From Candidatus Methylomirabilota bacterium (lineage in GTDB: Bacteria > Methylomirabilota > Methylomirabilia > Rokubacteriales > CSP1-6), in the NCBI GenBank assembly GCA_036002485.1, contig DASYTI010000106.1, forward strand, positions 1 through 55,261: a stretch of DNA of 55,261 bases, given 5' to 3'. Positions 8,534-16,546 of the stretch are shown one piece after another. The notes under the pieces were generated by a model that saw only the letters and a list, made by a program, of their open reading frames with translations, was not told where the DNA came from and searched no databases. Every line of letters begins with the position of its first letter. Position 1 is the stretch's first letter. The position numbers were made by a program, and so were the translations under genes.

Positions 8534-9385
8534 ATGGCAAGCTCGACGCTAGGCCTTCTGCATCCAGGGGACATGGGGGGCATGGTCGGCGCCTCGGCAC
8601 GCGCGAATGGTCTCCGCGTACTCTGGGCCTCCGAGGGACGTAGCGCCCAGACCCGCGAGCGGGCCGCCACTGCTGGGCTCGAGGACGTCAACGCGCTCGC
8701 GCCGCTGGTGGCGGCCAGCCAGGTCATCCTCTCGGTATGCCCGCCGCACGCGGCGGTCGATCTGGCTCGTGAGGTCGCCGCTCAGGGCTTCTCGGGCATC
8801 TACGTGGACGGCAATGCCGTCTCGCCCCAGACCGGCCGGGAGATCGGCCGCATCGTGGAGAAGGGCGGCGCCACCTTCGTGGACGGCGGCATCATCGGAC
8901 CGCCGCCCCGCAAACCCGGTACGACACGACTGTACCTCTCGGGTAGCCAGGCCGGCACGATCGCGCGCCTGTTCGAGCAAGGACCGCTCGAGGCGATCGC
9001 CATCGATGGCGGTCCCGGCGCCGCCTCCGCGCTCAAGATGGCGTATGCCTCCTATACGAAGGGCACCTCGGCTCTGCTCATCGCCATCCGCGCCCTGGCC
9101 ATGCAGGCTGGCGTGGATCAGGCGCTGCTCGCCGAATGGGGGCGGAGCCAGCCGGGGGTGGCCGCTCGCTCCGAGAGCGCCGCTCGCGACAACGCACGCA
9201 AGGCCTGGCGATTCACCGGTGAGATGGCGGAGATCGCGGCGACCCTCGAGGCCGCGGATCTTCCCGGCGGCTTCTTCCGTGCCGCCGGCGAGATCTATGA
9301 GCGCCTGGCCAAGTACAAGGACGCGGCCGGGACGCCGTCGGCCGAGGAGGTCATCAAGGCGGCGCTGCAGCGGAATCGCGTCTAG
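8534..9385 (+). CDS. NAD(P)-dependent 6-phosphogluconate dehydrogenase-like oxidoreductase with DUF1932 domain
   Basis: 283 residues. The N-terminal Rossmann part starts TLGLLHPGDMGGMVGASARANG, the dinucleotide-binding pattern of beta-hydroxyacid dehydrogenases. It then shows SQVILSVCPPHAAVDLAREV and YVDGNAVSPQTGREIG; in the family this segment binds the substrate carboxylate. The C-terminal half (FEQGPLEAIAIDGGPGAASALKMAYASYTKGTSAL) matches DUF1932, in which the conserved catalytic Lys sits in the ALKMAY helix. The true substrate is unknown. GAGAGAGGCGG lies just before the ATG. Its TAG stop shares its last base with an upstream GTG of the next gene, so the two dehydrogenase-like genes are a translational pair. 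Confidence 0.88.
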   Translation: MASSTLGLLHPGDMGGMVGASARANGLRVLWASEGRSAQTRERAATAGLEDVNALAPLVAASQVILSVCPPHAAVDLAREVAAQGFSGIYVDGNAVSPQTGREIGRIVEKGGATFVDGGIIGPPPRKPGTTRLYLSGSQAGTIARLFEQGPLEAIAIDGGPGAASALKMAYASYTKGTSALLIAIRALAMQAGVDQALLAEWGRSQPGVAARSESAARDNARKAWRFTGEMAEIAATLEAADLPGGFFRAAGEIYERLAKYKDAAGTPSAEEVIKAALQRNRV

Positions 9386-9408
9386 TGGAGAACGCAGGAG
9401 AGAGGCCC

Positions 9409-10428
9409 GTGAAGGTGTACGGCGCGGCGGACGCGCCCGAGCGGTCGCTCGCGGGCGAGGCCGTGGCCGTGCTCGGCTACGGGAATCTGGGGCGCAGCGC
9501 CGCCCTGAACCTCCGGGACTCCGGCATCAAGGTCCGGGTGGGCAACCGCGAGGACGAGTACCCGGCCCAGGCGCGCGCCGAGGGATTCGAGGTCGTGCCC
9601 ATCGCCACCGCGGCCTCGGACGATATCGTTTTCGTGCTGCTCCCCGATGAGGTCATCCCGGACGTCTTCCCCCGCGAGATCGCGCCCGCCCTCCGGCCCG
9701 GCAGCGCCATCGCCTTTGGCTCGGGCTACAGTCTGGCCTTCGGGCTCATACACCCACCAGAAACGGTCGACGTGCTCCTCGTCGCGCCTCGGATGGCGGG
9801 GGTCTCCGCCCGCACGCGGTACCTGGCGGGACAGGGCTTCTGGGCCTGCGTCGGCGTGGAAGCGGACCGCAGCGGGCGTGCGCAGCAGCGGATGCTGGGG
9901 CTGGCGGAAGGGCTGGGCGTGCTGCGCGCCGGCGCCGTCGAGATGAGCGCGGCGGTCGAGGCGTCGCTCGACCTCTTCGTGGAGCAGACCGTGGGGTCCC
10001 TCCTCGGCATGGCCATCATGATCGCCTTCGACGTGGGCCGTGAGGCGGGAATCCCGCCCGAAGCGCTGGTCATGGAGATGTACATGTCGGGCGAGATGGA
10101 AGTGGTCTTCAAGTCGTTTCGGGAATCGGGCTTCCTCCGCTCCTCGGAGGATCACGGGCCGACGGCCCTCTTCGGCGGGTTGACCCGTACCCTCGAGATG
10201 GACCGGGAGGCCATGGCGAAGAGCTTCCGAACCGTCCTGGAAGACATCCGAAGCGGAGCATTCGCGCGGCGATTCCAGGACGAGGCCCGCAATGGCTACC
10301 CGATGCTCGACGTGGCCAGGACCATGACGCGCGGTCCCTCCCCCATCACCGACGCCGAGGAGCACCTCCGGAGACTGGCGGCGGCTCCCCCGCCCGAACC
10401 GGAAGCTCCGGGCCGCTCAGGTACGTAA
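9409..10428 (+). CDS. Ketol-acid reductoisomerase-like protein with altered catalytic positions
   Basis: 339 residues from GTG 9409, preferred because AGGAG lies eight bases upstream. An in-frame GTG at 9385 would add eight residues and overlap the previous stop by one base. The N-terminal Rossmann fold (VAVLGYGNLGRSAALNLRDSG) and the C-terminal helical domain (LDLFVEQTV, then MEMYMSGEMEVVFKSF) align with class I IlvC, including acidic metal ligands D..E and E...E. The conserved SHG of true KARI is GSG here (AIAFGSGYSLAFG), and the APK lysine is Arg (LLVAPRMAG). It is therefore probably not the isoleucine/valine enzyme. It pairs with the 6PGDH-like gene upstream, suggesting a shared, unknown hydroxy- or keto-acid pathway (inference). 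Confidence 0.8.
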   Translation: MKVYGAADAPERSLAGEAVAVLGYGNLGRSAALNLRDSGIKVRVGNREDEYPAQARAEGFEVVPIATAASDDIVFVLLPDEVIPDVFPREIAPALRPGSAIAFGSGYSLAFGLIHPPETVDVLLVAPRMAGVSARTRYLAGQGFWACVGVEADRSGRAQQRMLGLAEGLGVLRAGAVEMSAAVEASLDLFVEQTVGSLLGMAIMIAFDVGREAGIPPEALVMEMYMSGEMEVVFKSFRESGFLRSSEDHGPTALFGGLTRTLEMDREAMAKSFRTVLEDIRSGAFARRFQDEARNGYPMLDVARTMTRGPSPITDAEEHLRRLAAAPPPEPEAPGRSGT

Positions 10429-10432
10429 GCGC

Positions 10433-11221
10433 TTGCCTGCCGGGCTCGCTGTCACCATCCTGGGCGTCATCGAGGGCATCACCGAGTTCCTTCCCATCTC
10501 CTCCACGGGCCATCTGCTGCTCGTGGAGAACGCGCACTGGCTGCCCCAGCAGTCGGATCTCTTCAACATCACCATCCAGTCCGGGGCGGCCCTCGCGGTG
10601 CTCGCCGCATTCTCCGGCCGCATCCGCGAGCTCTTGTCGAGGCTCGGCGACCCCGCCACGCGAGAGTACCTGCTGCAGCTCGTGGTCGCCTTCGTCATCA
10701 CGGGGGTGGGCGGGCTCATCGTCAAGAAGCTGGGCTTCACGCTGCCCAAGGAGGTCACCCCCATCGCCTGGGCGACCTTGATCGGCGGCCTGGTGATTCT
10801 GGTGATCGAGTGGGCGCTCCGCGGCAAGCGACTGAGCTCGGACGTCACCTGGACGATGGCGGTCGTGGTGGGGCTGGCTCAGCTCCTGGCCGCCGTCTTC
10901 CCCGGCACATCCCGCTCCGCGGCCACCATCTTGATCGCCATGGCCCTGGGCCTGAGCCGCCGGGCGTCGACGGAATTCTCCTTCCTGCTCGCCGTCCCCA
11001 CGCTGCTGGCCGCGGGCGCCTATGAAACCCTGCACGCCCTCCGGCATCCGGGTCCCGTGGCCACCGACTGGGGCCTTCTCGCCCTCGGCACCCTCGTCTC
11101 GGCCATCACCGCGTTTCTCGTGGTGCGCTGGCTCTTGCGGTGGGTCCAGACGCATAGCTTCACGCCCTTCGGCTGGTACCGCATCGCCCTCGGCTTGGCC
11201 ATGCTGATGCGCTTCGTGTAG
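10433..11221 (+). CDS. uppP: Undecaprenyl-diphosphatase UppP (BacA)
   Basis: 262 residues read from TTG 10433, four bases after the previous stop. No ATG or GTG gives a better start, and family proteins begin about ten residues before the motif, as here. The conserved blocks are present: GVIEGITEFLPISSTGHLLL near the N-terminus and AAVFPGTSRSAATI in the second half, which together form the active site with Glu, Ser and Arg. Seven or eight hydrophobic segments are visible. The enzyme removes a phosphate from undecaprenyl diphosphate at the inner membrane, recycling the lipid carrier for peptidoglycan and O-antigen synthesis. It ends in a stem-loop that overlaps its stop codon. Confidence 0.93.
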   Translation: MPAGLAVTILGVIEGITEFLPISSTGHLLLVENAHWLPQQSDLFNITIQSGAALAVLAAFSGRIRELLSRLGDPATREYLLQLVVAFVITGVGGLIVKKLGFTLPKEVTPIAWATLIGGLVILVIEWALRGKRLSSDVTWTMAVVVGLAQLLAAVFPGTSRSAATILIAMALGLSRRASTEFSFLLAVPTLLAAGAYETLHALRHPGPVATDWGLLALGTLVSAITAFLVVRWLLRWVQTHSFTPFGWYRIALGLAMLMRFV

Positions 11222-11236
11222 CGCGCGACGCGCTAC
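11218..11236. terminator. Stem-loop at the uppP stop codon
   Basis: A perfect eight-base stem (GTAGCGCG, loop CGA, CGCGCTAC) that includes the TAG stop of uppP. There is no T-run after it. It lies between the converging uppP and beta-propeller genes and may end transcription or protect the mRNA end (inference). Confidence 0.5.
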
Positions 11237-11291
11237 TCGCCGAACGGGAAGGGGAGGGCGCCCGCGAGGCGCAGCGGCCCCGCGGATCGGC

Positions 11292-12266
11292 TCACTTCAC
11301 GCGATAGACCACGAGCCGGTCGGTCCCGGACTCGGGTGCCCACACCTCACCCGGTCGGCCGAGGATCTGGCGCACATTGGCGCCCGGGCGGTCGCTCGGA
11401 AAGACCTCGAACTTCTCCGTGGCGGGGTCGAAGCGGACCATGGCATTGGCGCCCCAGTCGCTCAGCCACACCATGTCACGCTCGTCGACATAGACGGCAT
11501 AGGTCCGCGGCTTTTCGCCGGGAAGCTTCCAGGTCTTCCAGCTGTTCGAGCGCGGATCGAAGGCGCTGACGTTGCCGCTGTTCCACTCGGCGACCCAGAT
11601 CCGGCCCTTCGAGTCCGACCACACTCGCCGCGCGCCCTGGCCTTTGGTCGGGGGCTCGATGATGGTGGCGGCGCCGGTGTCGAGATCGACGCGGGCGATG
11701 TGGCTGCCCGCGAGGGAGGCATAGTAGACGACGCCGTCCGGTGTCGTCGCGATGCCATAGGGTCCGCGGCCGCGCGGGGCGTCCCATACCTTCATCTCTC
11801 CCGTCTTGGGATCCAGCCGGCCGTAGATGCCGTTCTGGCCGGTGAACCAGACGCGGCCGCGCCTGTCGAAGGTGAGCGTGTTGAGGTTGACGTAGCCGCG
11901 CGCCTCGGGGAGCGGCCAGTGCTTGACCTCGCGGGTCTGGGGATCGACACGGACTATGGAATTGGTGCCGCCTTCGGTGACCCAGGGCGCGCCGTCCGGG
12001 CCGACGATGACGCCGTGCGGGGCGGCGCCGGTGCCGAGACGGATGAGCTCGACCTTGCCCGTGGCGGGATCGAGGCGGCCCAGCTTGCCGTCACGCTGGG
12101 CCGTGTACCAGACGATGCCGTCCGTGCCGACCGCCACATCGTGCGGAAAGCCGCCGCCCGCGGGAAGGGCATAGGCCTGCGCGGCCACTTGCGCCTGCGC
12201 GCTCGACGGAGCACCCGCGAGGAGGAGGCCGGCGAGGAGGACGAGATGCCGCAGCGAGCCGCGCAT
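11292..12266 (-). CDS. Vgb-like (virginiamycin B lyase family) beta-propeller protein, exported
   Basis: 324 residues from ATG 12266, chosen because GAAGGA stands four bases before it and because a signal peptide (LVLLAGLLLAGAPSSAQAQ) follows directly. The mature protein is made of about seven blades with the repeated pattern (D/G)GxxWxTxxxxxxIxRxDPxTGxxxxW: HDVAVGTDGIVWYT, GRLDPATGK, IVRVDPQTREVKHWPLP, GRLDPKTGEMKVW and others. This is the streptogramin lyase/NHL-like propeller group. Most environmental members have no tested function, so lyase activity should not be assumed. It follows ilvE by 20 bases on the same strand. Confidence 0.85.
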   Translation of the reverse strand: MRGSLRHLVLLAGLLLAGAPSSAQAQVAAQAYALPAGGGFPHDVAVGTDGIVWYTAQRDGKLGRLDPATGKVELIRLGTGAAPHGVIVGPDGAPWVTEGGTNSIVRVDPQTREVKHWPLPEARGYVNLNTLTFDRRGRVWFTGQNGIYGRLDPKTGEMKVWDAPRGRGPYGIATTPDGVVYYASLAGSHIARVDLDTGAATIIEPPTKGQGARRVWSDSKGRIWVAEWNSGNVSAFDPRSNSWKTWKLPGEKPRTYAVYVDERDMVWLSDWGANAMVRFDPATEKFEVFPSDRPGANVRQILGRPGEVWAPESGTDRLVVYRVK

Positions 12267-12286
12267 ACCGTCCTTCTCGGGCCGGA

Positions 12287-13207
12287 TCACACGGTGACGG
12301 GCTTGTACACCGGCGTGCGCCACTCGGGGAAGCGCTGATCTATCCCGCGCACCACGTTCAGGTAGGCGGTGGAGAGTTGCTGCGTGATGCGACCGACGCC
12401 GCCATCGCCCACGGGGAAGCGGTCGATGGACACGATGGGCGTGATCTCATAGCCGCTGCCGCAGAAGAAGGCCTCGTCCGCCACGTAGAGCTCGGTGCGG
12501 GCGATCTCCCGCTCGACGACGTCCATGCCGAGGCTGGGGCCGAGCGACTCGATCAGCGTCGTCCGCGTGATGGACTCGAGGATGTCGCTGGTCACGGGCG
12601 GCGTCACGAGCCTGCCCCGGCGGACCATGAAGAAGGTCGCGCCCGTGCCCTCGGCCACCGTGCCCCGCTGGTTCAGGAAGATGGGCGAGTCGTAGCCGTC
12701 GGCCTTGGCCTGCAGCGTGGCGAGCCGCCCGTTCTGGTAGTTGGCGCCGCACTTGAGCCGGATGGGGATGGCGTTGTCATGCGTGCGCTGCCAGGAGCTG
12801 ATGCAGGCCTTGAGCCCGTTGCCGCCCTCCACCCGGGGCCGGCGGCGCGGATTGATGTAGAGACCCGTGGGGGAGGTCGCGTCGAGCCCGGCCCCGGCCA
12901 CGTAGGCGACCAGATGCATGTGGACGTCCTCGCGCACCTCGTTGCCGCGGAGCATGTCGCGCACGGCATCGTAGAGATCGAGGTCCTGGTAGGGAACGGT
13001 GAAGCGCATCATCTTCATGGACTCACGGAAGCGCGCGAAGTGCTCGGCCAGCCGGAAGCAGTAGAGCTCGCCCTCGGCCTCGTTCCAGTAGGCCCGGATG
13101 CCCTCGAAGACATTGCTCGCGTAGAAGACGGCCGCGCTGTTGACGGGCAGAACGGCCTCCGCCTGCGTGACGAGCTTGCCGTTCATCCAGATCTTGAAGT
13201 CTTTCAT
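12287..13207 (-). CDS. ilvE: Branched-chain amino acid aminotransferase
   Basis: 306 residues from ATG 13207 (MKDFKIWMNGKLV). The class IV PLP aminotransferase pattern is clear: FEGIRAYWNEAEGELYCFRLAEHFARFRES near the N-terminus and the PLP-binding lysine in IRLKCGANYQNGRLATLQAK. FLNQRGTVAEGTGATFFMV and RTELYVADEAFFCGSGYEITPI follow. The enzyme transfers the amino group between glutamate and the keto acids of Leu, Ile and Val. It is located downstream of an enolase-superfamily gene, not in an ilv operon. GGAGG is 11 bases before the ATG. A pair of TCCTGATA direct repeats sits about 60-85 bases upstream and could be an operator. Confidence 0.92.
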   Translation of the reverse strand: MKDFKIWMNGKLVTQAEAVLPVNSAAVFYASNVFEGIRAYWNEAEGELYCFRLAEHFARFRESMKMMRFTVPYQDLDLYDAVRDMLRGNEVREDVHMHLVAYVAGAGLDATSPTGLYINPRRRPRVEGGNGLKACISSWQRTHDNAIPIRLKCGANYQNGRLATLQAKADGYDSPIFLNQRGTVAEGTGATFFMVRRGRLVTPPVTSDILESITRTTLIESLGPSLGMDVVEREIARTELYVADEAFFCGSGYEITPIVSIDRFPVGDGGVGRITQQLSTAYLNVVRGIDQRFPEWRTPVYKPVTV

Positions 13208-13264
13208 CTCGCTCGGCTCCTCCGATATGGGTGTCTGTCGTTGTGTCGTCCGACCCGCCAAGAC

Positions 13265-13291
13265 TATCAGGAATCCCCGAAATTATCAGGA
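13265..13291 (-). promoter_or_regulatory. Direct repeats upstream of ilvE (possible operator)
   Basis: On the minus strand the octamer TCCTGATA occurs twice, 19 bases apart start to start, about two helical turns, in the 142-base gap between the mandelate-racemase-like gene and ilvE. The local sequence is less GC-rich than its surroundings. Spacing and position suit a regulator-binding site; no regulator is identified. Confidence 0.35.
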
Positions 13292-13349
13292 TTTGATGAT
13301 CGCGGAAATGGCCGAAGAGCGTATCCGCCTTTCACCATCCAGGACAGGA

Positions 13350-14438
13350 TCAGCCGACCTGGTAACGCTTGATGGCCGCCTGATCGAAGGCGAGGCCCAG
13401 GCCGGGCTTTTCGGGGACGACCAGATGCCCGGCTTCGAGCGCGGGCGGCTCCTCGTACAGCCGGAGCGTCCACGGCATGTACTCGACGGTGAGGCCGTTG
13501 GGGATGGCCGCCACCAGCTGGACGTGGATCTCCGGGATGAGATGGCTGACCACGGGCAGATTGAACGCCTCCGCCATGCCGGCGACCTTCATCCACTGCG
13601 TGATGCCACCCACGCGCAGGAGATCGATCATCACGATGTCGATGGAGCGCGCTTCCAGCATGTGGCGGAACGGCACGATGCCGTAGTGGTATTCGCCCGC
13701 GGCGATGGGAGCGGTGAGGGCATCGGCGATGCGGGCGAGGCCGGGGAAGTCGTCGTGGGCCGTGGGGTCTTCCAGCCAGAAGAGGTGATAGTCCGCGATG
13801 CGATTCCCCACCTCGATGGCCTGGTTCACGCTCCAGAGCTGGTTGATGTCGCACATGAGATCGACGTCGGGGCCGATGGCCTCGCGCATGACGGCGACGC
13901 GCTCGACGGAGGCGGCCACCGTGGGCTCGCTCCCGCACTGCATCTTCATCTGGCGGAAGCCCATGTCCACGAGACGCGGCCCCGCCTTGGCCAGGTAGTC
14001 GACGGGATGCGCGCGCAAGAGGGCGCCGCTGGCATAGGTCGGCACGCGCTCGCGCAGCCCGCCCAGCAGCGCGCAGACGGACTGGCCCACGGCCTTGCCC
14101 TTGAGATCCCAGCACGCCATGTCGATGGCCGAGAGGGCCAGAGCGAAGATGCCCCCCGGGCCCGAGCCGCTCGCCGCGCGGCGGAGCTTGGCCGCGATGG
14201 CTTCCCCCCGGCTCGGATCGTCGCCCACGAGCAGCCGGGCGAGCGTGTCCACCGCGACCCTGAGGGCGGGCGTGAGGGCGGCGCCGAAGAAGGTCAGGCC
14301 GATTCCCGTGAGGCCCTGGTCGGTGCCGAGCTCGAGGAGGACGAACTCGCGCGTATCGGTGGGCGCGGGCAGACCGACCACGAGCGGGTTGTCGGCCGGC
14401 GTGCTCAGCACCCGCGTGGTGACGTGCGTGATCTTCAT
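13350..14438 (-). CDS. Mandelate racemase/muconate lactonizing enzyme family protein
   Basis: 362 residues of the enolase superfamily. AGGTGAGG is five bases before ATG 14438. The N-terminal capping domain ends near residue 120 and is followed by the barrel. Metal-ligand positions are visible as D (MCDINQLW), E (FWLEDP) and E (AAGEYHYG); the end of the barrel has a His pair in SHLIPEIHVQL. The usual KxK at the second barrel strand reads K-M-Q (FRQMKMQCG), so the lysine normally acting as base is a glutamine. An acid-sugar dehydratase or epimerase is possible, but the substrate cannot be deduced. The gene is divergent from the aldo/keto reductase 60 bases away and precedes ilvE. Confidence 0.88.
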   Translation of the reverse strand: MKITHVTTRVLSTPADNPLVVGLPAPTDTREFVLLELGTDQGLTGIGLTFFGAALTPALRVAVDTLARLLVGDDPSRGEAIAAKLRRAASGSGPGGIFALALSAIDMACWDLKGKAVGQSVCALLGGLRERVPTYASGALLRAHPVDYLAKAGPRLVDMGFRQMKMQCGSEPTVAASVERVAVMREAIGPDVDLMCDINQLWSVNQAIEVGNRIADYHLFWLEDPTAHDDFPGLARIADALTAPIAAGEYHYGIVPFRHMLEARSIDIVMIDLLRVGGITQWMKVAGMAEAFNLPVVSHLIPEIHVQLVAAIPNGLTVEYMPWTLRLYEEPPALEAGHLVVPEKPGLGLAFDQAAIKRYQVG

Positions 14439-14498
14439 GGTAGCCTCACCTGGCGAAAGAGTGATCGACGGACGCGAATTCTAGCACGGGACGGAGGC

Positions 14499-15395
14499 AT
14501 GGAAAGACGCCGGCTCGGCCGCACCGACATGATGGCGAGCGTCCTGGGATTCGGGGGCTCGGAGATCGGCTATCAGCGCGTGAGCCGCCAAACCGTGGCC
14601 CGGCTCCTGGACGGCGCCCTCGACGCCGGGCTCAACGTGGTCGACACCGCGGAGTGCTACGAGAACAGCGAGGAGCTCATCGGTGGGGCCGTCGCCGGGC
14701 GGCGCCGGGAGTTCTACCTCTTCACCAAGTGCGGCCATGGCCGCGGCGGGGGTGGGGGAGACTGGCGGCCCGCCGCGCTCCTGGCCAGCATCGAGCGGAG
14801 CCTCAAGCGCCTGGCCACCGACCACCTCGACCTGATCCAGCTCCACAGCTGTTCGGTGGCAGAGCTTCGCAAGGGAGACGTCATCACGGCGCTCGAGCAG
14901 GCGCGAGATCGGGGCTGGACACGGTATATCGGCTATAGCGGAGACGGCGAGGCGGCGCGCTACGCGATCGAGTGCGGCCGCTTCGACACGCTCCAGACCT
15001 CGGTGAGCATCGCGGACCAGGAGGCCCTCGACCTCACGCTGCCTCTGGCCCGAGCGCGAGAAATGGGAGTCATCGCCAAGCGGCCCCTGGCCAATGCCGC
15101 CTGGCGGTACCCTCGAAAGCCCGCCGAGCCCTACTACCAGGCCTACTGGTCCCGCCTGCGGGCCCTCGATTTTCCCTTCCTCAAGAAAGGGCCGGACGCC
15201 GTCGCGTCCACCGCGCTCCGCTTCACCATCGCCGTGGCGGGCGTCCACACGGCCATCGTGGGCACGACAAAGCCAGAGCGCTGGCCGCACAACGCCGCCC
15301 TGCTCGACGCGGGCACCCTGCCCGCCAAGGAGTTCGAGGCCATCCGCGCCAGGTGGCGCGAGGCCGCCAACGCCTCGTGGACAGGGCAGACCTGA
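14499..15395 (+). CDS. Aldo/keto reductase
   Basis: 298 residues from ATG 14499 (MERRRLGRTDMMAS), with GGAGG immediately before it. The frame is open far upstream, but that part is a shadow of the opposite-strand gene. The catalytic tetrad can be placed: Asp and Tyr in VVDTAECYENSEELIG, Lys in LFTKCGHG and His in DLIQLHSCSV. The C-terminal part has the NADP-binding segment GVHTAIVGTTKPE. Such enzymes reduce aldehydes and ketones or oxidise sugars with NADP(H) in the cytoplasm. The gene diverges from the mandelate-racemase-like gene and is followed by a repeat-rich intergenic stretch. Confidence 0.9.
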   Translation: MERRRLGRTDMMASVLGFGGSEIGYQRVSRQTVARLLDGALDAGLNVVDTAECYENSEELIGGAVAGRRREFYLFTKCGHGRGGGGGDWRPAALLASIERSLKRLATDHLDLIQLHSCSVAELRKGDVITALEQARDRGWTRYIGYSGDGEAARYAIECGRFDTLQTSVSIADQEALDLTLPLARAREMGVIAKRPLANAAWRYPRKPAEPYYQAYWSRLRALDFPFLKKGPDAVASTALRFTIAVAGVHTAIVGTTKPERWPHNAALLDAGTLPAKEFEAIRARWREAANASWTGQT

Positions 15396-15468
15396 GCTCG
15401 GCGCCGCCCCCGGCTCGCCCGAACTATTCACGAGCGCGCGTACCGCATCCCGGCCTCCCCTCACCCTG

Positions 15469-15493
15469 CCCTCGCCCCCTTCGGGGGCGAGGG
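15469..15493. repeat. Perfect hairpin 1 in the 15.4-15.6 kb intergenic region
   Basis: CCCTCGCCCCC and GGGGGCGAGGG form an 11-base perfect stem with a three-base loop (TTC). It sits 73 bases after the aldo/keto reductase stop and just before a second hairpin of the same design. There is no T-run. It could serve as a transcription barrier between the convergent genes or be a REP-like element. Confidence 0.7.
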
Positions 15494-15505
15494 ATCAAAA
15501 TGAAT

Positions 15506-15530
15506 CCCTCTCCCTCTCCGAGGGAGAGGG
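15506..15530. repeat. Perfect hairpin 2 in the same intergenic region
   Basis: CCCTCTCCCTC and GAGGGAGAGGG form a second 11-base perfect stem with a three-base loop (TCC), 12 bases from the first. Six bases later the dispersed repeat copy A begins. The shared size and loop length suggest that both hairpins belong to one repeat element. Confidence 0.7.
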
Positions 15531-15536
15531 CCGCAG

Positions 15537-15575
15537 TTCGAGCTGAAGGGCGCAGCCCTGAGGCGAGGGCTGAGT
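15537..15575 (+). repeat. Dispersed repeat copy A
   Basis: A 39-base unit starting TTCGAGCTGAAGGGC and ending GAGGCGAGGGCTGAGT. It matches copy D at 46078-46116 (opposite strand) at 35 of 39 positions. Copies B and C share both ends but differ in the middle. The match continues a few bases beyond the end (AGATCAGGG, compare TTGATC after the partial unit next to copy B). It lies between the convergent aldo/keto reductase and FAH genes. Confidence 0.8.
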
Positions 15576-15610
15576 AGATCAGGGTGGCGTTGTCTCGCGA
15601 ATAGTCCCGG

Positions 15611-16546
15611 TTAGGACTTCGGGGGCGCGTGCTTGCCCGTGAGCTGGGGCGTTGTCCCTTCGAGCTTCTTCTCCTGACGGTCCAGCCGGGTTTCCCTGGC
15701 CCAGGTACGCTTCAAGTCGTCGCGCACGTTGAGGCGCAGCCGCCCCAGCCCTTCCGTCTCCAGCTCGATGCGATCGCCGTCCTGAAAGGCGCTGAGCCCG
15801 CGATGGTTGGTGCCCGTGGCAACCACATCACCCGGCTCGAGGGGATGAATGGAGCTGACCCACTCGATGCATCGCGGGATCTTGTGCGCCATGTCGCTTG
15901 TATTGAAGTTCTGCTTGAGGGTGCCGTTCACCCAGAGGCGAATCTGAAGCTTGTGGGGGTCGGGCACCTCGTCGGCCGTGACCAGATACGGCCCCATGGG
16001 GGCAAACGTGTCGCGTGACTTCATCTGGTAGAAGGTATTCCCGGGGGGGAGCAGCCCCCGCGCCGATCCGTCGATGAAGTTGAGATAGCCGAAGACATAG
16101 CTCATGGCCTCCGCGGCGGGCACCCGCGAGGCGTGCTTGCCGATGACGAGCGCCATCTCCGCCTCGCCCTCGAAGATGGTGGCGGGGACATCGGGGAGGA
16201 CCATGGTGTCGCCATCGCCGATCACGGCGTGAGGCGACTTGTGGAACGCGTTGATAGGGGCCGGCTCGGACCGGGTCCCGTCCTCCATGTAGTTCACGGC
16301 CATGGCCACGATGTTGTAGGGCTTGGGCACGGGCGGCCTGATGCGCAGCTGAGCCACGGGGATCCCCTTGCCGCGGGCGGCCGCTTCTTCCAGCGGTCGC
16401 CGATACTCGGCGAACCGAGCGAGGAGGCCGCTCATGAGCTCGTGCGGCGCATTGTGGGGAATCGATTTCACCGCGTCCGAGACGTCCACCACGGCATCGG
16501 CCTTGAGCACGCCCAGCTTGAAGTCGTCGAAGAACAGGATCTTCAC
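15611..16546 (-). CDS. Fumarylacetoacetate hydrolase family protein
   Basis: 311 residues from GTG 16546, which is preceded by GGGGGTGA at a four-base spacing and overlaps the TGA stop of the MetE-like gene (GTGA). The C-terminal FAH domain is clear: VAMAVNYMEDG, then IFEGEAEMALVIGKHA with the two acidic metal ligands, GYLNFIDGSARG, and MKSRDTFAPMGPYLVTADEV. The end has GDVVATGTNHRGLSAFQDGDRIELE. Family members hydrolyse or decarboxylate beta-diketo and related acids in aromatic and sugar-acid catabolism with Mg2+. The substrate is unknown; translational coupling to the methionine-synthase-like gene suggests a common pathway. Confidence 0.9.
   Translation of the reverse strand: MKILFFDDFKLGVLKADAVVDVSDAVKSIPHNAPHELMSGLLARFAEYRRPLEEAAARGKGIPVAQLRIRPPVPKPYNIVAMAVNYMEDGTRSEPAPINAFHKSPHAVIGDGDTMVLPDVPATIFEGEAEMALVIGKHASRVPAAEAMSYVFGYLNFIDGSARGLLPPGNTFYQMKSRDTFAPMGPYLVTADEVPDPHKLQIRLWVNGTLKQNFNTSDMAHKIPRCIEWVSSIHPLEPGDVVATGTNHRGLSAFQDGDRIELETEGLGRLRLNVRDDLKRTWARETRLDRQEKKLEGTTPQLTGKHAPPKS

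Noticed and set aside
13140-14498. Upstream 453-codon extension of the aldo/keto reductase frame
   Set aside because: It runs antisense to the mandelate-racemase-like gene and lacks homology; the ribosome site and conserved N-terminus place the start at 14499.
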